Part shown: positions 36,097-49,200 of the stretch, one piece after another | Layout: the number at the start of each line of letters is the position of its first letter | How positions within the stretch are numbered: the first letter of the stretch is position 1 | Source: Pratylenchus scribneri | Taxonomy: Eukaryota; Nematoda; Chromadorea; Rhabditida; Pratylenchidae | Length of the DNA: 64,000 nucleotides | Assembly (NCBI GenBank): GCA_030063045.1 | Contig: JAQSEB010000021.1 | Location: forward strand, 434,001-498,000 | Reading direction: 5' to 3' | Notes under the pieces: model-generated | What the model was told of the DNA's origin: nothing | Database searches by the model: none | Seen by the model: the letters and a program-made list of their open reading frames with translations, nothing else | Program-made: the position numbers and the translations under genes

Positions 36097-37440
36097 TCAT
36101 TTTTTCCCCAAATATTCTGGAAATCCAATTCTATTTCGTTCTGGATTGATGAGCAAACAATATTTTTCTTGGAAAAATGGTCGTCCAAAAATCCATGGAG
36201 CTTTGGCATCGTCGTTCCCAAAATTGTTATCCAATTCTTGAATGGCCCAAAGGCATTGGCCAGATGGCAGCAAATTGCCAGGCAATTCGATTTTCAAATT
36301 TTCCTACAAAAATATGAAATTCATTTTTTAAAATTTTCTAAAAAATTTTTGGTATTGTATAGTTTAATTAAAATAAATTTACAATTATGAATTTAATATA
36401 ATATTAAAAATTTTGTTTTTATTTTATTTAGAAATTCCAATAAAAGCATTGAATTATTTTAAATACATATAAATTAAAATTAAAATTAAATTAAAAAATA
36501 CAATGAAATATTAAAATAATAATTTGTTTTTTATGTTTAATTAAAAACTAACCAGCAGGGATCACACAATACCAAATTTATCGGGAATTTTCCAGATTTT
36601 TATGTTCCGGCCAGATTTTTGACAGATTTTTATTCATGCCAGATTTTTCAAAATTTGTCATTTTTTTCCCAAATTTTTAATACTTAAAAATTAACAAAAT
36701 TTCTTCCTGCGGGGCTATCTATTTTTGGCCAAATTTTCTCCCTACTGGACTCTTTTTGGCTAATTTTTCTTGGACGCTTGCGATATCTTTATTTCGCAGC
36801 CCAAATTGTTCAAACAAGTCAAGCCACAGAGTATAAAAATTTTTACAATTTTTTTTGTTGCATTTTTATGTAATTTCGATATGCCAGATTCTTTGCCTGA
36901 TTTTTGAAAATTTTTTCGAGATTTTTAGACCCGAATTAGTGATTTTTGAGTTTTGGAAATTGGACCACTGAAACTAACCTTTTCCAGCTTAATGTCATTG
37001 TAATCTGCTTTGAAGGTGAATGGTCCATATGGCTCATTGCAATCAATCATGTATAATTGATGTCGACCAATTGAGCGTTTTTCGGCATTAACCATCAATG
37101 CCAATTTTGCAACTATTCTTTTCGGGCCTTGAATGAACATTGCGTTTGGATTGATCAATACTGTTTTTTGAATTTTGTCGTCATAATTCATATTCGGTGC
37201 TTTCATATTCACTCCCTTTAAGAATGTTATAGTGTTATCAAAATTATTATTAAGATTCTTTATTTTATATTTATAAGGATTAATAATTTTGCCTACATAA
37301 TTTTTAGGGCCATAAGCTTGGTCATAAGAAAGTATTATAGTTTAGATTGTGGTATATGTAATATAGTGCTAGGGGTTAGGGCTAGGAAATAAGGATGGGT
37401 TCGTTGTTTCATTTTTTCGTTTCGATGTCGATTTTCGATA

Positions 37441-37836
37441 ATAATTGGCCTCGAAATTTCGTTTTTCAATTTCGAAAAAATTTTTGACCCCTCGAAATTT
37501 CGTTTTTCGATTTCGGAAAATTGTTTGACCCCTCGAAATTTCGTTTTTCAATTTCGAAAAAATTTTTGACCCCTCGAAATTTCGTTTTTCGATTTCGGAA
37601 AATTGTTTGACCCCTCGAAATTTCGTTTTTCAATTTCGAAAAATTTTTTGACCCCTCGAAATTTCGTTTTTGCGTTTTCGAAAAATTTTTTGACCCCTCG
37701 AAATTTCGTTTTTCGATTTCGAAAAATTTTATGACCCCTCGAAATTTCGTTTTTCGTTTTCGAAAAATTTTTTGCCCCTTTGAAATTTCGATTTTCGATT
37801 TCGAAATTTTTTTTGAACCATAGAACCCATCCCTGC
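37441..37836. repeat. 41-bp minisatellite in an intron of the pepsin-like gene
   Basis: About nine to ten units with period 41 (one is 42) contain CCCCTCGAAATTTCG and CGATTTCGAAAAATTTTTTG. Each unit holds palindromic TTCGAAA and CGAAATTTCG cores. Units differ by a few substitutions. Confidence 0.9.
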
Positions 37837-38988
37837 TACTTAACAACGAAATCTTAAAATGATAAATTTAAAATTGCTGAGCTCGTAGAAAAAGTTTCAG
37901 AAAATTTTCCTTTCATTTATAAATAAAGCTGCTCCCTCACAATCAGTGTATAATAATATAATCAGATCCCAACTAATTTTCAAAAATTCACTACAAATCA
38001 TTAAAAATGTATAAAATTATGAAATAAATTGTTCCTTATAGAAAAAACTCTTTGCTTTTTTTCTCTGTAAAAATTTTAATTTTTCGTCATATCTTATATT
38101 TTTAAAATAATTTTGAAAATCAATAATAAGTTCAAAAGAAAGCCTAGATTTTTTTACTTATGCCTTGAATTAAAAAATTTTGAAAAAAATATAAATTAAA
38201 TTTATAATTTAAAATTTAAGGATGTGTCTCTAAATTTTTCTTTGGAATAATTGGAGTAAAATTTATTGAAAACAATTTCATTTGAGTAAATTTTTACCTG
38301 AATTTTGAATTTAAATGCATCCATGCCTGGTCCAGTTTCATTGCCAAAATCCTTTTCTAAGTCATAATAATTGTTAGTGCGGGAGGAATCGCACAATTTA
38401 TTCATTAATGGCGAAGTTTCGATGATTAATTGTGCCTCAGTTTTGCCATAGACAAGCTGAATTATCTTCGGGCCAATTCTCTCAATCAATGCACTCTGTT
38501 TGCCCATGTTCAATATACCGCTCACTGACAATCGCTCGAATAAAATTTTATTTTCTCCAATTTGCTCAACTTGACCAAATGAACGTTCCCTTACTGTGAT
38601 GTTTCTCTTCTCTGAGATGTTGTTGAACTGCAAAAATAAATATTTAAATAAAAAATGAGAAACAAAATTAAATGATGGTACTTTTGCATTTTGCGATATC
38701 CCTACCAAAAAAAATGATGAAAATTATTTTCTAGAAGTAATTTTGGGTGTTTATCACGAATACGCATTTATTTTTCCCTATCACTATGTACATTTACGTT
38801 AGTTAAGTGAATTTGTACATTAAAAAAGAGAATATCCCCCTTATGGGTCGGTGTATTAGAAAAAATTTAAAAATTTTTTGACGAAATTATAGCTCAATCA
38901 ACACGCCTCGATTAGCTGGACAAGAATCTGACATTGGTTTTGCATAAAACAAAAAAAAAATAAAAAAAAAAGTTATAAGCATTTTTAT

Positions 38989-39224
38989 TAGAGAGCGGCG
39001 CTGGACTGGATCCAGCACTGGATTTTGCTGGATTATCCGGCCTGATCCAGTCCAGCATGAAATTTAGGGAAAATCCCACATATCCAGCGCTGGATTTTTG
39101 CTGGATTCTGCAGGATATATCAAGCGCTAGATTTTTGTTGGTTATCCGGTCGGATCCAGTCCAGCAAAAATTTGGGAAAAAAATCCAGTCCGGAATCCAG
39201 CAGAAGACATTTTTTCTATCTCTA
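38989..39224. mobile_element. MITE-like element with CCAGC/CTGGATT repeats
   Basis: Inverted ends TAGAGAG and TATCTCTA bound a 236-bp GC-richer segment full of GATCCAGTCCAGC and GCTGGATT repeats. The 8-bp flanks atttttat and atttttta match at 6 of 8 positions, weakly supporting a hAT-type insertion in the first intron of the pepsin-like gene. Confidence 0.5.
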
Positions 39225-39984
39225 ATTTTTTATCTTTGAAGGTAAAACTGGTATTAAGGCTTACAATAGGGCTAAAGCTTAGATTTAAACTAGTCTTAAA
39301 ACTGGATAGTAATCTTTAAAAAGAAGAATTTAAGGCTTTAAATGTAATTTTGACAAAAAAAAGATTCACAAGATGTGCACATTCACACATTTCACGTGGC
39401 ACATGTAAATGACGATACAATAGATTCAAATTCGTGTTCAGCACCCAAAATTACCCTTATTAGGACATGATTTTTTATCAATTTTGGTTGGGGGTGCCGC
39501 AAAAAGGATAAGTACCAATCAAATTATTACCATAATGATGTCTTCAGCCAAGAAACCGCCCAAAGTGTAATTCATTGGTTTTGGTTGAATTGATGTTTTG
39601 AATGTTTTATCTGGATGAGATTTGAATGTTTTTGATGCACTCTTGTTAAAAGATTGTGTGACATTCGCAAATGCATTAGAGCTCAGCACAAATGAGAGGT
39701 CCCCAACGCCGGGAGAAATCAAATCGCCAACCCAATTAAGAAGGAAATCGATGGGTTGGGGCGGAGTGCCAACGCCCAATCGTGCTGTAAGCTGTATACA
39801 TATTGGTGCCCAATGCCAAAATTGTGTCCAAACGGTCAGCGAAGGTGGCTCTTTGAGAGCTATTTATGTTGGTCAGACCCAAACGTTCCAAAACATTAAC
39901 ATTTTGAAGTTGAATGGTAATTCTGTCTGAGGGACTTGAAAATGCAGAGAGAAATAGGGCAAAAAAGACGGCGGAAATAAGCAT

Positions 39985-40971
39985 TTTTTATAAGATGATA
40001 TTTTTTTTAGGGTCTCAAAAGTTGCAAGGAACTTATAAAGTGTTCAAAATAGGAGGCAGAATTCCGAAAATGCTGGCCGCTCCCAAATTTTTAATTCATT
40101 GTTCTTCATTTTGACAATACAAATTTCTGTGATCTTTAATTCAGACGCAATTAATAAACCCAAAAATGACATAATTAAGCGAACGAAATTGGACACACCT
40201 TGAAAAAAAGTGGAAGAATGGCCCATAAAATATTATTTTTTTATCAAATTTTTGCCTTTTTATCATTTTTATCAGACAATCATTGAAGAGAAAAATTAAA
40301 TTTTTGGGTACATTTTAAAAATCTAAAGCTACTTATTGAAAGGATGAGTCAAATTTTGTTTGGATAAATACCAAATATGCAGAAAATCGTACCATTTAAT
40401 TATAGGTTATTTATCATTAATTAGTAGTTTGTTTTTGTTTTATGAATTATAAACATTGTAATGGAATTTAATTCGAAATTTTCTAATTTATTTTTCTTAA
40501 TAAATTCAAGAGAATTTAAAATAGAGCAAATTAGGTTTAGAATTAGTCTAATTATTATATAGTTATAATCTATTATTCTAATAATCAATTAAGCAGGTTT
40601 TATAAGTTTTCAATTTTAAAGCGTTTAATTCTGTTTGAACTGGAGAGTTTAAAGTAGTTTAACTTATTTAGAAATGAATCAAATCTATAAAGAATTAACA
40701 TTTTCCCTACTAGATCGATAATATCTAATTAAATGAACCATAAATTTATGTTCTCGAATTTCTATGAGCTTTTTAGATATGGTAATTAAATACAATAATA
40801 ATCCACTCATTATTTTTGCACTTGTCATTTTACTTCAACTTTTACAATTTTTATTTATAGAAAAAATAATAAATATCGAAGGGGAATTCTTTCAACAATT
40901 CAGTGAATATTTTTTCGCAATTTCTTTTTATCCAATTGTCAATTTAACCATTTTTATTCCTTTTTCTCAAC
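39985..40971. other. Intergenic DNA between paralogue C and the pepsin-like gene
   Basis: AT-rich sequence with no supported gene. It must hold the promoter of the pepsin-like gene and the 3' end of paralogue C. Confidence 0.4.
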
Positions 40972-41155
40972 TTAATGGCCATTTTTAGGGAACTTCTCCA
41001 ATCGGTTTCTATATTCATGTTTATTTGGGATTTCTTCAGAAACAGAGTTCATGAAATCCCTGTCATCTTCATAAATTTTACGGCGTTCCCAAATTCCATG
41101 TTCCAAAATAACTGCATCAATTTCATCAATTATCTTTAAAAAATTTATATATGTT

Positions 41156-41384
41156 GCCGCGGAAGTTGAAATTCAGGAGAAGTTGAAACTCCTAGGAGAA
41201 GTTGAAATTTCTCTAACTGTCTGCCACACTCTCTAACACGCTCTCCTATTCTTTCTTTCTTTATATTCTCTATGTCACACTCACTTATATCTGCTTCTTT
41301 AACCAAAAAAGTGAGAAATAGTGTGTTAATTTCAACTTCTCCTAGGAGATTTCAACTTCTCCTGAATTTCAACTTCTCCTACGA
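41156..41384. repeat. Foldback element in the last intron of paralogue C
   Basis: Inverted arms of about 55 bp are built from AGGAGAAGTTGAAATTCAGG and CTCCTAGGAGAAGTTGAAATT, with reverse complements at 41327-41384. A pyrimidine-rich spacer with CTCTAAC repeats separates them. The arms are nearly identical. Confidence 0.8.
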
Positions 41385-43805
41385 CATATATTTTAAAATG
41401 ATAGCAACAAATTTTGACCATAAATTTGGGCATCAAATCAAATTTTAAAATGAAATTTATTAGCTCTTCAATTTATAAATATTTTAATAGTTATTGACTA
41501 GAATGAACTCTAGTTAAAAAGAATGATTGAAAGAAAATCTAAAAATTTTGCCCTATAGTTGCAAAATAGGCAAAAATCAGGCATTCCATGACTTTCTGCT
41601 AATCAATTTTTAGTTTAATTAATCATTTTAATATCAAAATACTCTCCCGACAGAAATTAACAAAATGTTATTAAATTTTTCTTAATACATTGAAAGATTG
41701 ATAATATTGGCCTATGCACAAAATTCTATGCTTTTTGAAATTGTTGTGAATCAAACCTCCATCATTTCATCCAGTATGTTCGGTTCATTGTTTTCAATTT
41801 GGTCGAAATTTGTCTTTACATCTTCCCTTATATCCAATTTCATTTTGGGAACTTCTTCAATTAATTTTTTTGCTATTTCTGTTTGATTTTTTTCCCGATA
41901 AAAATGATATTGACGGACTCTAATGAAATTTATTCCAAATCTTAAAAAGGAAAATTATGACAAAAAAATTCAAAATTTATGAGTAGTTTTATACTTGGTA
42001 TATTATCGGTATCCAGATTTGTTTTCCCCCAAAAATTACCTTAAATAACTTACAAAATCGGTCATTCCTAAAATCACCTAAATCAACAAAAAAAATGTTT
42101 TTCATTGTTTTAAAATCAAATTTGAATAATAAAATAAGAATCTCAAAATTTTTTTTCAATCTGGAGACTGATAATATACAAATACCGGTAATTTAATTAA
42201 CATACAAAAATTATAATATAAATCTTTATTTAATCTAATAATTCGCTAATATCTTAAAATTGTTCATTTAATTCCTTTTTTTGGTACCACAAAATTCCGA
42301 ATATTAAAATAAATTTTAATATAATTAATATAATTTTTTTGATTAATTTTGCACCTTTCACTGTAAATCATATACCAATATTTGTCATAGACGGATTTTA
42401 AATATAGCAATGGATATTGCATTCTTTTTTCTATTTTTAAGAGTATATTTATATTCCGAATCCAATCTGTGATACTGTCAAATGCATCCAAAATAAAATT
42501 CTTTACATCAATTGAAAATTTGGATGAATCTATACGGTCGTACAAATCGTTGATTTTTGTATTTTGTTTTATTAATCGATCGTCAACATATTCTTCATCT
42601 GATAAAATATTTTTTATAAATTTTTAAAATGAAAATAAATTTTTATTAAGAGAAAACAAAAAAATGGACAGTACAAAGGAGGGTGGTACTTTCTTATCTT
42701 CTGTCTCCGGATTTTCTCAACCCCCAAAATTACTTTTACCAACAAAACTGGTTGAATCTAAAATCGTCTAAAATCATGTTATTTTCATTGTTTTACAATC
42801 AATTATGAATATTAAAAAATGAGAATTTAAAAAAAATTCAAATCCGGAGACAGATAATACGAAAACACTAAAATAGTTTTTAATTTTTTATTGTATTTTT
42901 TAATATTAATTTTAAAATTTTAATTTTTTAATACGTGGAAATAAATCGAATATATTCTCGGCCAATCTATCATTAAACTCATCGTCGTGGCTCAACCATT
43001 TTAGATTGTATTTTTCCTCCTCAAAATATTCGTATAATTCCAACCAAATTTCATTAAATTGTCTTTGTCGATCATAATGCAACCAATGTGACAACCGGTC
43101 GATTCCTTCTAGTACCATGTGGTCCCAAACATCTGGCAATTCGTCTATTCCGACCATATTGAAATGGAATACTTCGCGTAATGGTTCGTTCAATTGTTGC
43201 TTGAAATATTTTCCAAAAGTTTCGATTTGTTCAGCAGGATTTTTTATTTCATTCCTTTTGCGTTCTTCAGCTAGCGAATTTATTCCTCAAAAAATTTTAT
43301 TATTATTTGAAAAGAAACATTTAAAAATATTTTAATCTAATTAATTTAAAATATTCTATATGGCTTATACAAACATAAATTAAAGAAGACTTTTTATGTA
43401 TTTTGCAGATTGGGTAATATCTTATCAATTTTTCAATTAAATCTATCAATCAAGTTTTATATGGGAATATATCAAAATTATTTATATAAATAATAGTCGA
43501 AATGAATTTAAAAAATTTATTTGAAAATAATAAATAATCATATCACTTACTTTCGGATAAAACGTCGAAACATTTCAGCTTATCGTGGGCCATTCGATTG
43601 AATGTACTGTCAAAATAAAGTAATATCAGTTTTTAAAATTTCTGATCTAATTTGGATGACTAATATATAAATCTGTCCATGAGTTGATGAGCAAAAAATC
43701 TATTATTTCATCAACTCAATTAAGAAAGTTTTGCAAAAAATATTCCAAGATCAATTATCTAGTCTCTGCTCAAGCATAATATAATAATTTGTCCGATTTT
43801 TAATT

Positions 43806-44120
43806 TTTTTCATACATTTTGTGTTTTTGTTTATTAAACATTTTTTTGTTTTTATTCTCCCAAATATTTTGTGTTTTTGTTTATTAAACATTTTTTTGTT
43901 TTTATTCTCCCAAATATTTTGTGTTTTTGTTTTACAAAAAAAAAATTTTGTTTTTTTCTCCCAAATATTTTTGTGTATTTGTTTTGCAAATTTTTTTGTA
44001 TTTTCCAACATTTTTTTTATTTATTTTTATATGCCCATACATTGTGTATTTTTTTCAAATATTTTATGTTTTTAATCTTCCAAATGTTTTGCGTTTTTTT
44101 AAATATTTTTTATTAGTTTT
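43806..44120. repeat. Minisatellite in an intron of paralogue C
   Basis: A 50-bp unit containing TTTGTGTTTTTGTTTATTAAAC and ATTCTCCCAAATA is present twice almost exactly (about 43818-43920), followed by decaying copies. Motifs resemble those of the array at 54365-55450 in the same intron of D. Confidence 0.8.
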
Positions 44121-44743
44121 TTTTACTAGCATTTTAATTTACATATATATTTTAAAATATTTAATATTTCTATTTACAATTATGTTAATTTTAAATGAAA
44201 CATTTAAATTGATATTCGCCGTTTTATGAATCGCCCATTGCATTATTTTATAAATTGTTCTAGGATCTCTTCCAAGTCCCAACTCATGTTACAATATTCG
44301 AAACCAGAGATTGGATACAAAAAAATTACCCATACCTATAAAAATTATGATACATTAACATTTTTTCCAATGTGAGTTGCATTGTTCCACTGAATTCCAC
44401 AATATCATTTGTAGTACCGTCAGCCATTTCACAAATAGTCATGACATAAATTGCACTAAAAAATTAAAAATGATATGCAAAAAATGAGAATTTTATTAAG
44501 AATTATTTACTTGATATAATTATATGGTCGTTTATATCCATAGCGATTTTTCACATAAGATTTCTTAAAATGTTGGTTTAATATGGTCAAAATAAGTTCG
44601 TATGCAGTCCACAAATACTTCAATGGCTCTTTCATTTTCTCCTAAATTTCCATAAATTAATTTGACTAAGAAGACTTTAATTTGTTTAATTCTTTTTTTA
44701 ATTTAAATTTAATTACCTCAATCGAATTAATTTTCTCCGTTCC

Positions 44744-46289
44744 CAGGGCCCCGTTTCAATTTCCACTTTTAACTTTTAACTTTGAAGATTTTTGCTTTTA
44801 ACTTTGAACTTTGAAAATTTTTTGTTTCAATTAGCGTTTTCAAATTAAAAGTTCAAAGTTAAAAGTTCAAAGTAAAATTTTCAAAGTTAATGGTGATTCT
44901 GTTTCAATTAATGCTTTGAACTGACCTTACTTTTAAAAGTTCCTTTGAACTTTGAAGATTCACTTTGAACTTTTAATATAAATGTTCAAAGTAGAAATAG
45001 GGCCTAAATCACTGCTTTGAACTCATTTAAAAAAATCATAAAAAATTTAGAAAAAATTTAAAAATTATGAAATCAAAAATATTATATAGAAAAGGCTCTG
45101 CTCTATCCACCAATATAAAATTTTTAGGTGAATGATAATTTTAGATTTTTTAGAATTTTTTAAACGAAAAATATGAAAAAAGGCTATAAATCGTCGACTA
45201 TCTGAATTTAGAAATTCATAACTCAGAAAATATTTTCAAAAAAATTCTGAAATTTGCAAAATTAGTTAATATATAATTTTTTAGCTTTTAATTTTTATTT
45301 TGGATTTTTCTGAAAATTTTTATCATTTTTAAAAATGGTGCGACGAATCGCCGCACGTCCTCAGAAAAAATTCATAAATTAACAAATTTTCAATAAAAAA
45401 ATCTGAAATTTTTATAGAATATTTTACGGATATGTTTGAATGTATAAAAAAATTTTGAAAATTTTTCCTCTCTTCCAAAAGAAATTAAAACTATACGCCT
45501 TTTGGGCACATACCTATTTGCGCAGTAAATTTGCCGCATCATAATTCTTGAATCACTTAAGTGTTTTAAAATATTCTTATGTCATTTTGTAGAGCAAAAT
45601 GATAGCTTTTGAATTTTAAAATTCTTTAATGGATTGGTTCATCCCTTTCAAAAATATGATTTTTAAGAAAAATGTTGTAATAATTTTTGTCCTATTTGAC
45701 ATTTTTGATCATAACTTTTTGATTTTTAGTTCGATTCACATAGCTTCTACATAATTCAATAGAACTCATTCAGCTCTTTAATAAGACATCAAATTTAGTA
45801 AAAATATTTTCGGAATTGGTATTTTTTTAGAGGGATGATTCCGCAAAATTCTATTTTTTAGAAAATAGAATTAATAGGAAAAAAAAAGAATAAAAATTTC
45901 AAAAAAATTTTTTCATATATAAAATTGTCTAGACAATAATCTCTGAAAATTTCCGAATTTTCTATTGATAGAATTTCGAGATATGATTTTTTATATATTC
46001 AAAACAATTTATTTTAATCTTAATTTATATACTTTTAAAAGCTCAAAAGGAAATTGCGTTTCAATTTCTTAAAAGTTAAAGAGAAAAAATTAAAAGTAGG
46101 AAATTTTTAATTGAAACAGAATTTTGCTCACTTTTAACTTTTAATTTGAACTTTGAAGATTTTTACTTTTAACTTTGAACTTTTTAGTGGTCAAAATTGA
46201 AACGCTTTAACCTTAACTTTTGACTTTAACTTTTACTTTAAACTTTTAAAAAGTTCAAAGTTAAAAGTGGAAATTGAAACAGGGCCCAG
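44744..46289. mobile_element. 1.5-kb non-autonomous hAT-like element inserted in an exon
   Basis: Ends are inverted: CAGGGCCCCGTTTCAATT on the left and the reverse complement of CTGGGCCCTGTTTCAATT on the right. Subterminal regions repeat ACTTTTAACTTTGAAC in both orientations for about 250 bp. The interior has no transposase frame. A clean 8-bp target duplication could not be recognised, perhaps because the flanking exon has changed. Confidence 0.72.
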
Positions 46290-49200
46290 TTTCTTTTTCA
46301 TTTCTATAAATTCCTTCATCAATAATATTTCCAATTTATCAATTTTTTTCTTATTCTCCTTTTTAGCTTTTTCCTTATTTAATATATTTTTTTCAGCTAT
46401 TTCCAACTTATTCTCAAGTTTTTTTACCTCTTTCTGCAATAAATGTAATTTTTTAATATATTTATAAATTATTTAATTAAACCTTCTTTTTATTTTTTGA
46501 TGTTTTTGATTTTGATATTTCTTCTTTCAATTTTTCCACATCTTTTTTCAAATCATTTATAGTCTTTTCGTCATTTTTCAACAATTCTTTTTGTTTTACC
46601 AAATTATTTATTAATTCGATAATTTCCTTCTCTTTTTCATTTATTAGATTCCAATCTTCAATGTCTGGACGAAATTGTGCAATTTTTTCATTCAACCAAT
46701 TATTTTCTAATTTCTTCAATTCATTTAACATTTCCTTCAATCTTTTTAATATTTCTTTGATTTGTTTGAATTTTTCGTGTGCTTCGACTTTGATCATAAA
46801 TTCAAATCCAACAGAATTGTTCGGTTTGGTTGAAACTTGAATGGAGGTTTTTTAAATTTTATTTACTTTTTTAATTAAATAATAATGGTAAAATGGAAGA
46901 ATAAAAATAGCAATTTCAAAAATTCGCAAATAATCGATATTTATAGCAATTTTTCTGATTATTTAAATTTTTTAATCAAAGTTAGAAAGAACCCGGTAAG
47001 CAAATTTTTACCCAGTGTCGAAAGATTAGGAATGTGTGATGAAGTCACATTTATTCCTCCGTCTCCTGATCCGCTACTGCCACTGCTGGCCTCTCCATGC
47101 ACTTTTACCACACTGGTTATGGTAGAGTCAGTTGGCGGTGTTGCTAATAGGCCAGTATTTTGCAAACTGTCCGTCACCATTTTTTCAGCTTTTTCCATAT
47201 TTTTTGCGAGCATATTGTCCAACTTATCTTTTCTCATTTTCTCCAACTGTTCCTTGTCCCACCGTTCTTTTGCCGCATTCTCAATTCCTTCGCGTATCAT
47301 TTTATCCTCCTCCTTTTCCTTCTCTTTTTGTAATCTTTTTTCTTCTTTTGTATTGACAACAGCTTTAAAAAAATAAATATAAAAATATTAGTTATTACGA
47401 AATTGTAACCCATAAAGATTTAAATAAAAGAGAATATAAGCCTTAATCCTTCCCACGAATCAAAATTTAAATGGACCAAATTTCGACACTGACAAAGTCT
47501 GCTTCTCTTAGTTAAATAAAACTTTCTACAATAATTTTATTCAATTCTCTTTTTCTGCCTTGTTAAGGTATTTGTACTAAAAATTTCCCAGACAGGTAAG
47601 AAAAATTATCGCAGGGTTGTTCCCGTCTTAAAAAATTTGAATACATGTGCAGGCCTTTTATAGGAAATAGTAATTAGGACTAAATTCTAATTTTTCTGCT
47701 TACATTTTCCTTTCGATTTCGCAGATGGTCGGCTACCCTGTTGATTAGTCCCTTTCAATTCCAAGTATTTATCATGTTCCTCAACAACTTTCTCCGTTAA
47801 TTCCTCCTCCTCCTCATCCGTAGCCAATAATTGCTTATGATGATATTCATCACTTTTCAATGGATCGTAGCGATTAGGCTCCTTAAAATCGTATTCGTAT
47901 TCGCCCGTGTCTTTCAATTTGATTGTTTTCGATGCACCCTTCGGCTTTTCCTTCATCTTTTGGGATGGAGAAATCCCCAAAGCTGGTTTTTCCTAAAATT
48001 GAATTTTAATATTTTCATTTTTTTGATAAACTGTTACATAAAATTAATTTTTTACAATTTTTATCCAATAGTTTAATGCTCAATAAATATGCCTCAATAT
48101 TTCAACGATAAATTATAACCAATTTGAAGTTTTTTGTTAAAGGAATGGATTCTCAGCCTACCAATATTGATTAATTTAAATTGGTTCCAAATTCATAGAT
48201 GCCAGAAAAATCATCGATTTCATAGTAAATGTCATTTTAAATGTATTATAGACAGAATTCAATTAATTCTTAAGCAATTTAAATAAAATTATATAATTAA
48301 ATATTCAGCAATTTGCTCTTTAATTTGATATTAAAATCTAAAAAATTGGTTATACTCGGTAAGTTATTATAAAATGACGCCAAGTTTAGTCCGAATTTGT
48401 CCTTTATAATATTTTGGAAAAATCGTGGTAGATTTTTATCATACTAATATATCATTTTTTAGACGGCATTTCTACCTGAACTTTTGGTGACTGATGTTTA
48501 TGATGAGTGGAATGTGAGAGTGGAATACTTCCTAAGTGGCTGGGTAGACTGCTGCTTTTGCCTCCAATATTCAATTGCTTTTGTTGTTCTGGCTGCTTTG
48601 AATATTGTTGTTTTTCTCTTCGTTTATAGTATTTAAATGTATGTGGTGATTTGGACTCTGTGCCAATCCCCAATTTTTCCTTAAAAGCATCCTCAAACTT
48701 TGTTGATGATGGCGTATCTATTATAGGACATTTTTAAAAATTTATTTATGAAAAAACACAAGAAAATTTTAAGAACTTTGGTAACATAAAAAGGCTTATT
48801 TTCGGTAATAATTTTAGAAAATTCAAAATTCTCTTACTAAATAACTTTTCTCACTTTCTCAATCACCCACTTTTTTTGATTTTATTATATCACCTTTTAC
48901 ACTGATTCCAAGCATTTCTTTCAATTTCACTTCTTCAGCATGATGCTTTGCTTTTATTTCTTTTTCCGGCTCTTTGCTTCCTGTTTTGGGCATTGCTACA
49001 GGCTTTTTATTAGGGTCTTTTCCATCTTTCCGCTCAGAAGTTGAATGCATTGTTTCCGGATTTTTCTCTTCTTGAATTAATTCACTTTTTTCTCCTATTT
49101 TTCCTTCCATTTCCCTTGAAATTTTATGGGCCAAAGTGCCAACTTTATCCAATGAATAATGCCGTTCATCTTTTATATTTTCTTTAGTTTTTTCAGAAAT

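Larger units (their letters stand above)
36097..39984 (-). pseudogene. Pepsin-family (A1) aspartic protease homologue, active site lost, frameshifted
   Basis: Four exons, 39984-39531, 38627-38298, 37215-36979 and 36303-36097, encode a signal peptide (MLISAVFFALFLSAFSS) and an A1 peptidase scaffold. Recognisable parts in order are GVGTPPQPIDF, a flap-like MNYTLGGFLAEDI, VSGILNMGKQ in place of the usual FDGILGLG, the cysteine segments YMIDCNEPYGP and SGQCLWAI, and the C-terminal WIFGRPFFQEKY-IGFPEYLG. The first catalytic DTGS is replaced by LNWVGDL and the second DTGT by NAMFIQG, so proteolysis is not expected. In exon 1 the signal-peptide frame and the protease frame are offset by one base near 39780-39800, which breaks the ORF unless it is a sequence error. 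The remaining three exons are open and in phase. It may be a pseudogene or a non-catalytic secreted homologue. Confidence 0.82.

Noticed and set aside
36555..36915. Possible hAT element starting CAGGGATCAC in the last intron of the pepsin-like gene
   Set aside because: CCAGATTTTT repeats are present but no matching right end or target duplication was found.
37369..37846. Repeat protein on the minus strand (FRGVKNFFEIEKRN units)
   Set aside because: It is the translation of the 41-bp minisatellite inside an intron whose flanking exons join in phase without it.
38881..38920. Another complete foldback around the CAATCAACACGCCTCGATTAG motif
   Set aside because: Only one arm is recognisable, so it is listed only as an occurrence of the motif.
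43821..44229. Overlapping Phe/Val-rich open frames over the minisatellite
   Set aside because: They arise from the repeat in three frames and lie in an intron of paralogue C.
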